Source: Glycine soja
Lineage: Eukaryota; Streptophyta; Magnoliopsida; Fabales; Fabaceae
Direction of reading: 5' to 3'
Length of the DNA: 64,000 nucleotides
Assembly (NCBI RefSeq): GCF_004193775.1
Contig: NC_041010.1
Location: 43,389,562-43,453,561 of the forward strand
In this document: positions 53,365 to 64,000 of the stretch, in pieces
Position numbering within the stretch: the stretch's first letter is position 1
Layout: the number at the start of each line of letters is the position of its first letter
Notes under the pieces: generated by a model
The model's input: the letters and a program-made list of their open reading frames with translations, nothing else
What the model was told of the DNA's origin: nothing
Databases searched by the model: none
Program-made: the position numbers and the translations under genes

Positions 53365-55594
53365 TCAAAGGCCAGAAGTGAATGGCACACCAGTGGCAGG
53401 CAACCACGTGCGGCCGGCAAGGAGGTTAGCAACTGTGAATCGTGATGCCTCAGCTGGGCTACTTATTCTATGAAAACCGGGCCATCGTACCCTGTTTCTG
53501 GTGGAAGAACCGGGCCCAAAGTTCCTGTACTCTCCATAATAGAGAGTATTCAATGCAAAATTAGAGTCTCCCCATGGAGACCAACCCCTTGGGCTCACCA
53601 GGCTATCCAAGAAAGATTTCATGACCACAACTCTCGAGTATCGTTGCCAAGGCCGGCCCAAGAAGGTGTTGAATTTTCCAACAATGGGCCTGAGGTCTGG
53701 TGCAGCCCTGATCTGAGAATTGTGAATTGAAAAGCCAGTGTTTTGAAATGGATCATCTCGACCTTGGGCCGTGATCATGTTTGCTTGCCCATTTAAGGGT
53801 TTTCTTACAAGAATCACACAGTTTTGGAAAACAACAGCAGCATTGCCAAATATGAAGTCAACGGTTCCATATATGTAACATCCTCTGTAAAACTGTCGTT
53901 GTGCATGGACCATGAGGGTGTCTTGGTAGCCTTCAATCGCACAGCGATAGAACACGGAGAGGTCAGAGGCTGATCGAAGTGCCACTGCTTGACCCCTCAG
54001 AGGACCCGCCGTGTTTCTGAAGGTAATGTCACGTGCAATGAAGTGAAGACCATCAATTCCTGAAATTTTATTATTCGAATCACTTTCTTTTTTTCTTTGT
54101 AAAAAGTGTTAGTATTAGTAGGTAGGGAATGACATCTCCTATCATAATATGACACCAACCACAGAAAATTAATAAAAGCTTAATCAATCTATAAAATTAT
54201 TATATATGCTTAAATCACAAGCATTTCTCCATGCCATTATGCCAAGTCTATGCCAAAAGTTACACGCATCATTTATAGGCCTCATTTACCTTTATATTCA
54301 AGTTTAAGTATTCAACACATTCTTTTTTGGAGATTACGACACATTCTTATTAGTAGAAATGTTCGAGTATTCGTTTACCTTCTTTTTGATATTTTAAATT
54401 TTGTAAATAATTTATTCATTACGTAGTATCAGGACTAAACCAAGTGATTTAGATTCAACTTTTGTCATTTTATAAATAAATAAAAAATTAAATAAAGTAC
54501 AAAGTATACTGCAACATAAAATACGATTTTCCTAGATTAGAAGAAGAATCCTTAAATATTCCAAAAGGCAAAGCTTAAAATTCAGACTTAATTAATGAAG
54601 AGCGGGTAAGACGAATTCAACCAATAAACTGAATCAATAAAATAAGAGAGAAAAGAAAAGGAATTAATAGTTGTGAGTAGTGACCTGCTGTTGCGGAACT
54701 ATAGGTGGTATAACCAGCTTGAACGCTCCTGGCACTTGTTATTATGGTATTTCTCATGCCATCACCGACCAACATAACATTATCGTTGGTCTTGTCAACC
54801 TCAATATTCTCTCTATAAACTCCTCTCTTAACATGTATAATGAACCTGCTCTTCAACCTTCTCCTTGCCGCGGCATTGATAGCAGCTTGGACACTCCTGA
54901 AATGCCCCGAACCATCTTTAGCCACCACAAGATGTGCCCTTATTGAAGATGACTGCAACAGCTTCCTCTCATGCATCGAAAACCATCTTGGAAATAATGC
55001 ATCTTCTTCTGCATCTGCTGTGTAATGAGCCTCTCTGTACTTCAGGAAAGCCCAATTCACGAATAAGCCATTGCTTATAATCTCAGTCAGATTGCATCTC
55101 TCAGCGGGAACCATGGAATCTCGAATACCAAGTTCTAAGGCCCAGTTTTGGCATGTTTCAATGTTTGTGCGAGCCGTGCTGAGCCACGTTTGTGCATCGA
55201 AGGGTGAACAGCTTGTCTTCACGTGAAGGCCTTCAAGGGTGCGGTTTAGATGGAAAACGGTGTTGTCATAGAGCTTCAAACAATCACGGAACACTGATTT
55301 CTGCTTCTTGGTGACACCGTTTCCCCCCAACTCACGTGCTTTCCTTCGCATGATCACTGCTCTCTCCAAGGCCAAGTGAACTAGAATTGTGCGGAATTCG
55401 GATTTGTGTTTGAGTTGTTTGTGTTGGTAGTGGCTGTGTTTTATGTAGTATCTGCATGGCTCGGGGTATGGGGTTTGGTTGCACCACCAATCTATGTTGT
55501 TGTTGTTGGAATGTCTTCTTCTTGATGAGGCAATTGAGAAAACTGAGGACAGTAATAACAATGTTAACAATAATGTCTTTCCCATCATTGTCAT
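53365..55594 (-). CDS. Pectin methylesterase with N-terminal PMEI pro-domain (group II/type I PME)
   Basis: Removes methyl esters from cell-wall homogalacturonan. Exons on the minus strand: 55594-54685 and 54059-53365; 534 aa, normal for the family. I start at the ATG at 55594 (MTMMGKTLLL), because it is followed at once by a good signal peptide; the frame extends about 24 codons further upstream over the TATA region. The pro-domain has the four PMEI cysteines (WCNQTPYPEPC, FRDCLKL, IETCQNW). A basic processing motif RKLL is at about 210-213. The esterase domain starts near HLVVAKDGSGHF. Catalytic residues are present: Gln327 (RGQAVAL), Gln349-Asp350 (GYQDTL), Asp371 (YGTVDFIFGN) and the Arg/Trp in LGRPWQRYSR. 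The intron interrupts right after SSATAG, a position common to these genes. No lesion was seen. Confidence 0.94.
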
Positions 55595-55919
55595 TTTGGT
55601 GATGTTTTTCTCTTTTCTTGTTTCGGGTGCCCAGCAGTTATATATTTCTATTTTCCATACATGCACCCTCGGAGTGGGAGTTTCTTAATCATGTGCTCAG
55701 TGCTGACCCCCTTTTTTTTTTTTGTTTAATCTTTCATGTTACAGTAGACGCAACGCAATCTTGATTTTCTTCATGGATACGACATCACGTGCATTAATTT
55801 AGACAGTACTACGGAATCAGCACGTGGCATGTGCCATCCCATCTTTCACGGTTTATTATTACTGGTGAACATAGTGGTATTACTCATTGAACAATTTGCA
55901 ATGAAAGCAGACAAATTAA
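55595..55919. promoter_or_regulatory. Divergent intergenic region between PME and PMEI fragment
   Basis: Only 325 bp separate the PME ATG (minus) from the PMEI-fragment ATG (plus). A TATA-like gaaatatataa for the PME lies at about 55648-55639 on the minus strand. From about 55685 the sequence matches the promoter of the PMEI at 44993 (catgtgct.ctgaccc, gatcttgatt, atcagca.gtggcat), so the PME upstream region abuts a copied PMEI promoter. Confidence 0.65.
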
Positions 55920-57170
55920 ATGGCATTGCGCACTCTTCTTGGAAGTTCAATATCTTCAGCCTTACGCGTAAAAAAAATGAGAAGAAATCTCTGTTTATTT
56001 GACTCTAAAGGCAGCCAAAAGTGCATACCCCGCGTTGACAAAATCTATGTTTTCGTAAGTCCCCACAATACTCCAACCGTTTTGTGCTGTGCTGTTTGTA
56101 TACTTTCTTAAGTCTTACTATTAAAAAAAAAGGCAGAAGGTACTTGGCTTCAAATCAAAGCATGATAAAAGAAAGATTTTTTGTGAATGATGAGGATAGT
56201 TGTACATAGAGAAAAAAGAAATAAGTTGCTTAAATGGTGGCAGGATTACTTATTTGGCGTACGGAAGAGTTGAGGGTAGCAGGGAATCTGAAACTCTGCG
56301 GCCACAGGTACCATTTCAGACTTCAGTTATATTTTTTCTTTGACAACTTTCAATTGACTAATTTGGCCATAAATTTAGGATCTCCATTTTCATCTTAAGA
56401 AAGATGGTGCAGAACCCTGATAAAATATCAGTATGCACGTCTCTAATCATATCCCACATTCAACAGCTATCATTATTTTACACGTCCTTGGCTGCAGCAT
56501 GTGCAGGTTGCTGCAAGGATTGATTTATTGGATGGAGTGTTAGTTGATCAATAGACTTCTGTACAATGTTACGTTTAAGCATGTCTTACGTAATTCCTTG
56601 CTTCGAAAGAGAAAATGTCAAAGAATTTCCTATTTGTGGTGTTAGAAATCATTAACTCCACACAAATACAATCCAGAAAGGCGTTACAAAATCAACTGCT
56701 ATGAATGGAAGAACTCTTTTTTAATCTCTTGTTCTAGTCGGCAAGGTACTCAACCCAGTAATTATGTGTGATATGAAGATAGATTACATGTGAAAAAAAA
56801 CAATACTATATTTTCTGGTATATGATGGCAGAGAGGAAGGAAGACAATGCCAACTTAGAATTTGATCAAGCAAGTTATGTGCTGATGCTGTACATCAAAT
56901 AATGTTCATTGTAATCACATTTTGTGGGACAAAATGGAAACTGAATGAATCAAGAGAAAACACATAGGTTGTACTAGTGGTGACAAGTCTTTGGATGTAC
57001 AGCTGTCTAATAATCCAATCCTCTGTCAACCAGCATCATTCTAACTCTCTCCATGTCCTCTAATCTGCCTGCATTTTCATAAATCCTCATAAGAAGTACA
57101 AAATTATGCTCATTGTCTGGCTCTAAATCAAAAAGCCAGTTTGCAGCAATCTCCCCTATAGTTGCGTCTC
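55685..57170. repeat. Right copy of the PMEI-PPR block
   Basis: Its left part (55685-56045) matches 44660-45290: PMEI promoter, start and one internal piece. Its right part (56051-57160) matches 49258-50182: PPR 3' flank and end. The PMEI body, its 3' UTR and the roughly 3.6 kb spacer found in the left copy are missing here. Confidence 0.85.
55920..56045 (+). pseudogene. PMEI remnant with internal deletion
   Basis: Begins atggcattgcgcactcttct, matching the start of the PMEI at 44993 through GSSISS (to about 55965), then jumps to a piece matching the TLKAAKSA region (actctaaaggcagccaaaagtgca, about 56003-56045). About 240 bp between these two parts and all of the second half of the gene are gone. 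The frame is open to about 56111 but carries no PMEI fold and none of its Cys pairs. Confidence 0.85.
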
Positions 57171-58587
57171 CGTGCATAAAGCAGGCATATAATAAAGCTC
57201 CCCACAGAGTTGGACCAGCAGCCTCAGTGCCAATTCCATCGACTATGATGCTATAAGCCTTTTTAATCAGTCCTGCTCTTCCATAAAGGTTAACCATACA
57301 ACCATAATGTTCCATAATTGGTTTTATTTTATATTTTCCACACATTAGGGCAAACAATCTCTCTCCATCCTTCAACAAACCTAAGTAGGCACAAGCTGAT
57401 AATATTGAAACGAATGTTATTTTATCAGGCTGAACACCAGCTCCCTCCATTTGCTCAAAAAAAGCAAGGGCTTCTCGACGTTTGCAATGTGCAGATATTA
57501 TAGAATTCCACGAAACAACATCCCTCTCTGGCATTAGATTGAATACCCAACGTGCCTTTTCTAACCTACCATGATTGGAGTACATCATGATCAAGGAATT
57601 AGCTATGGACAAGTTCCATTCATGTCCTTGACTGATTACCCATCCATGAATTTGGACCCCAAGACCTAGTGATGACACCCCTGTAAGAACAGTGGATATG
57701 CTAACAGAGTCAGGTTCACACCCTTCTAAAAGCATTTGGCGGAAAATGTTCATTGCCTGAACCTCGAGGCCGTGATGAACATAAGCTGTGAGCATTGAAT
57801 TCCACGAAACAGGGTCTCTATGAGGCATCTTATCAAAGACCTTTCGAGCCTTTACAATGTCACCGCACTTAGAATACATGTCAACAAGTGCATTGAGGAT
57901 AAACCCATCAGCGGCAAAGCCAGCACGAATCGCATGGCGATGCACCTCTTCCCCCACTTGAACAGACCCAATTCCTGCGCAAACTTTGAGAACCCTAGGG
58001 AAAGTGAACAAGTCGGCTTCCACACCCTCTTCCACCATTTGGAAGTAGAGTGCAATGGCCTCATCGTAGTGGCCCACTTGAGCATATCCTGAGATGAGTG
58101 AATTCCAGGGAAATGCAGACGTATCCCTCTTAGCCATTTGATCAAACAGGTCGTGGGCATCATCCAGATAACCACACGAAGCATACAACCTAAGAAGCTT
58201 AGAGGAAATGCCGACATTTTTATGCAACAGGGATGTTGGGATAAGGCGATGGACTCGGATACCGTGAAGAATGGCTTGGAAGCGATAGCAGGTTTCTAAC
58301 AGAGAGGCATAGATTTCCGGGTCAATTTTGATGCCCTTTTCAACAGAGGCTTCAAGGTCTTTGACGACTTGTTCAAGTGCTTCCAATTTAGTTTTGGGAT
58401 GAGGACGGTGATGGATAAGGAGTGGGGTTGATTTGGGCTTTGGGAAGGAAAGACCGTTTCTTCTTTCTTGGCTTTCCAACCTTCTCTGTTTCCAAGTTTT
58501 GTTTTCGTTGATGTTTTTCTTCTTATTCTTCTTCTGCGAGCACAAGCTCATTCGATTTGGAGGGAACCTTACCAGCGTGGCTATCAT
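57007..58587 (-). CDS. Pentatricopeptide repeat protein, OTP70-like (chloroplast RNA processing)
   Basis: Organelle RNA-binding protein. Intronless, 526 aa. The N-terminal about 65 residues are basic and Ser/Lys-rich, like a transit peptide. PLS-type PPR motifs follow from about residue 85 to the end, with repeated marks such as AFPWNSLISGYAQVG.YDEA, LVDMYSKCGDIVKARKVFD, DPVSWNSMLTAYVHHG, MMYSNHGRLEKARWVFN and DVVSWNSIISAHCK. The C-terminus (APTLWGALLYACFMHGD-like, then an EPDN..NFVLL.RIYENAGR motif) is an E-type extension; there is no DYW domain. Length, layout and neighbours recall Arabidopsis At4g25270 (OTP70), which, as I remember, helps splice plastid rpoC1; I treat that as a homology guess. 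A second in-frame ATG at codon 13 is a possible start. A duplicated scrap of its 3' end lies at 50061-50182. Confidence 0.92.
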   Translation of the reverse strand: MIATLVRFPPNRMSLCSQKKNKKKNINENKTWKQRRLESQERRNGLSFPKPKSTPLLIHHRPHPKTKLEALEQVVKDLEASVEKGIKIDPEIYASLLETCYRFQAILHGIRVHRLIPTSLLHKNVGISSKLLRLYASCGYLDDAHDLFDQMAKRDTSAFPWNSLISGYAQVGHYDEAIALYFQMVEEGVEADLFTFPRVLKVCAGIGSVQVGEEVHRHAIRAGFAADGFILNALVDMYSKCGDIVKARKVFDKMPHRDPVSWNSMLTAYVHHGLEVQAMNIFRQMLLEGCEPDSVSISTVLTGVSSLGLGVQIHGWVISQGHEWNLSIANSLIMMYSNHGRLEKARWVFNLMPERDVVSWNSIISAHCKRREALAFFEQMEGAGVQPDKITFVSILSACAYLGLLKDGERLFALMCGKYKIKPIMEHYGCMVNLYGRAGLIKKAYSIIVDGIGTEAAGPTLWGALLYACFMHGDATIGEIAANWLFDLEPDNEHNFVLLMRIYENAGRLEDMERVRMMLVDRGLDY

Positions 58588-60207
58588 TTTCTAATTTCTT
58601 CGACCGGAAATTGGGCATTTGGATGTATCATAATCATAGCATATATATATGGTATATTTCTTAAACTCTTGTCCAACAGTAACTTCCATCCAGGAACCTT
58701 TGATTAGATGGTTACAATAATAGATTAATAAACTAATACGATAATTTCTTAAAAATTCAAGACATAAATGATTTAACTTAAAAAAAAGATATATATGATT
58801 TAAATACGTTACCATTGAATTTTAAAAAGATTTTATATAAATACACAATATTTATAAAGAGATACTAACCATTTTCCGTTGACATATATTGATGAATAAT
58901 GGCTATCATTTATAAAAATAGAACATAAGATCAAAACAAGAAAATTACAAGTAAATTTAGTTTCTTAACTTTGTAAGCATTGGTTATTTCTATATTTGAA
59001 ATTCTTTAACTTAGTTCCTTATTTTGTCATTTATTTTAGTCTGTATTTTATATCACCGTTTTACACTAAAAAGATTAAAGCAAATGATATTTTATAGAAT
59101 TAAAATGAAAAATTCATAAATCAGAAATTAGATCAACAGCTTGCATAACAGTGAGACAGTTTAGTTGTTACTTGCAACTAATTAAAGTCGTGTTTAACCA
59201 GGTGATCAACAAATTAATGTACTAAAGTTAAAATTAAATGTTAGAATATTATTCAATTTTGATTATTAACAAAAATAATTATTAATCAGAATTTACTTAT
59301 CTTCATGCAGAACTTTGGATTAATTAGAATTCTTTCCTCTAATGTACCAGAGGTTAAGACAATAAAAAAAAATCTTGCTTCTTATGCCAAGAAACCTGAT
59401 CAAATTGCAGCAGTATAAACTTAGAATCCTTCAGTTATTCATGTATCGCGCAAATTTCAATATATTAATCTTCCGCTAACTTCATCCTATGAAGGTTCTT
59501 CTCTAATAACATGTCTAATATTCGTTTTTATGTGCCACGGTTAGAACTACACACGGCAAAAAGGTCTCAATTCGTTAAATGCTTAGTGCTTACTAGCAAG
59601 TTTGCTAGAGAAGGTTTTCCATGCAACAATTGGGAGTGGGGTCTAAAATTAGTCCAAGGCTTTCCAACTCTACCATTATGTGTCTAATTAGCTTGGCCAC
59701 TGCGAGAGACCAACTAGTTCACAATATCTGTGCGATGACAAAAATCAGGATATAGCCCAACACTTACACCTCTACTCCTCTAGATAGAGGTTGGACTGAC
59801 ATTTAGAATTCAATTTATTGTAAAAAAAAAAAAAAGTTACACAACATATGATACTTCTAATGGTATATTCTGCGCATTATAAGCACTTCCTATGTTTTGC
59901 TAGAGACGGTTTTGCTCCACCTATAGGCCATTCTCTCGGGACCATAAGCTCACTGCACGTTAGGCATTATAAGGAGGAAAAGAAAAAAAAAAAAAAGGCA
60001 ACAAGAGCCATCTCCTGTGAAAGGTGGACATGTGTAATATCATTTTGAAATACTTCAGCGGATGAGTTTTAGAGATCTACCAAATTCCAAAGCAAATCAG
60101 CCATGAATTCGGATCAGATCCTGTAATCAACTGGTAACTATGATGGATCCCCACTAAATCCAAACATTAGCCAACTTTACAGTGCTCTCATCCAATTCAA
60201 ACAGCTA
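58588..60207. other. Spacer between PPR and kinase genes
   Basis: AT-rich for the first half, less so at 59300-60200. Two related short blocks (ttttgctagaga.ggtttt near 59600 and 59900) are present. I see no gene. Confidence 0.5.
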
Positions 60208-62855
<2,648 letters not shown>

Positions 62856-64000
62856 TTTCTATTTCTCTCAACAAGTCAGTTCAGGTAACTCAAGAGAAGT
62901 GAGTGAGGGCTTTCTTATAATGTTTTAGAGAAAGAGAGGTCACATCAGATTCAGAATTATTTCATTTTCCTTTTCTCTTTTTTTTTTTTAATTGACTTGT
63001 ACTATTTTTCTTTTCTTTTTAAAAAATAATTATACCCACCTCCCCTCCCTGTGCGGGAAGGACGTGCTTTGTGTTGAACATGTCCTCACCACCATCTCCC
63101 ACGTTTCATGTACTTCTTGTTGCCCTTTTCAATATGAAAACTTTGCTCAATCAATACAATAACTTAAGTTTTTTTTTTTTGTTTCGAATAAAATTCTTAC
63201 TTAGCAAAAAAATAAAACGGACCTTTTTCCTTGTAAATTTAACCCTCATAATAACCAGGAAAACGCCTGAATCCACTCTAATACGTAGAGATTATTGCTT
63301 CTTCAGGGCTAGGTAGACCAACATTGATCCCAAATTGATTAACTCCCCGTTTATTCCCCTTGTTAGAAGCACAAAGGCATCCTCCAATATGTTCTTATTT
63401 CTATTTAGCAAATTAACTTAATTCTGTCAATATCTTCGGGTTTGAAACTACTTGTTGCAACTGTTATTTATATATGCTTTCATTATTTTGGAATAATTTA
63501 TTTTAAATTATCCAAATTAATCTTAACTACATATTTTATATTAGACTGTGATACACCATGAGAAATTAATTATTATTATAGACTAAGTGATGTGATGAAA
63601 AAAGAAGTGAGACTTAAAAAGAAAATTGAGATGAAAAAAATATGAGTGTATGAATATAATACTACTACTATTTACTGTGAGCAACGATAGAACATTACTA
63701 CTTATAGTAGTCACTATCTATCAAATCCTAGAATGAATAAATAATTGACATTCTAAACTGAAAGGTAACAAAAAAAACAGCTAGCGAACCACATCACGTT
63801 GCATCTAAAATGATTTCAATACAGTAGTAAAGAGTACACAATACTAGAGTTACTATTGAACATGCCAATACTTTTTTACTCTGGAAATCCATCTATTATT
63901 AGAGCATTGCCCTTGGAGAAACTTATAATCCGCTTTAGCAACGTCATGAAATATATGGGTTGGAGTCATTGAGTTGATTCCTTGGAGCTCTTAATCACCA
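62856..64000. other. Upstream flank of the kinase gene and right edge of window
   Basis: The kinase 5' UTR and promoter lie in the first few hundred bases (purine-rich on the plus strand around 62880-62950). The rest is AT-rich; I see no other gene. Confidence 0.5.

Noticed and set aside
55595..55666. 24-codon N-terminal extension of the PME frame
   Set aside because: It lies over the TATA-like sequence and would bury the signal peptide; the ATG at 55594 is followed by it directly.

Overview
This window reads as nuclear DNA of a flowering plant. It is AT-rich, its genes are interrupted by short GT..AG introns, its intergenic spaces are long and full of (AT)n tracts, and it carries LTR and hAT-type transposon remains. 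The protein sequences are eudicot. A legume such as soybean is my best guess from the look of the sequence and its repeats, but that is inference; nothing here proves the species.

Layout. (1) 0.6-3.0 kb, + strand: exons 3 to 7 of a vacuolar-type acid invertase whose first exon and mini-exon lie off the left edge. (2) 5.1-8.4 kb, +: an eight-exon MADS-box gene of the AGL12/XAL1 type. (3) 15.0-16.8 kb, -: a three-exon NAC gene of the VND (vessel differentiation) group, with a probable 5'-UTR intron and an upstream leader or promoter near 18.4-19.2 kb. (4) 26.8-29.7 kb, +: a seven-exon GH9 endoglucanase, followed at 31.1-33.4 kb by a decayed tandem copy. (5) 35.4-37.3 kb: a short, degenerate Ty3/gypsy-like LTR element with gag remains and an internal tandem repeat. 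(6) 38.3-45.6 kb: pectin methylesterase inhibitor (PMEI) genes, two intact and one truncated, in a tandem duplication. (7) 48.0-53.0 kb: a fold-back repeat, a duplicated segment carrying the tail of a PPR gene, a hAT-like element with a perfect 8-bp target duplication, and a copia LTR remnant. (8) 53.4-55.6 kb, -: a pectin methylesterase with a PMEI pro-domain, head to head with a second PMEI fragment at 55.9 kb. (9) 57.0-58.6 kb, -: an intronless PPR protein resembling Arabidopsis OTP70. (10) 60.2-62.9 kb, -: a nine-exon UMP-CMP/adenylate kinase.

The most informative structure is duplication history. The block 'PMEI start ... PPR 3' end' is present twice (44.66-50.2 kb and 55.7-57.2 kb) and has decayed reciprocally: the left copy keeps the PMEI gene and only a scrap of PPR, while the right copy keeps the PPR gene and only a scrap of PMEI. 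A separate tandem duplication at 38.3-43.4 kb also left one intact and one truncated PMEI. The order PMEI-PMEI-PPR(OTP70-like)-nucleotide kinase matches, from memory, Arabidopsis At4g25250-At4g25280, so this looks like an old conserved neighbourhood with a PME gene added. Several genes concern cell walls or sugar supply (invertase, VND regulator, endoglucanase, PMEI, PME). I see no evidence that they act as a unit beyond the PME/PMEI pairing. I did not find a convincing undescribed system; the novelty is in gene-structure oddities and duplication and decay patterns.
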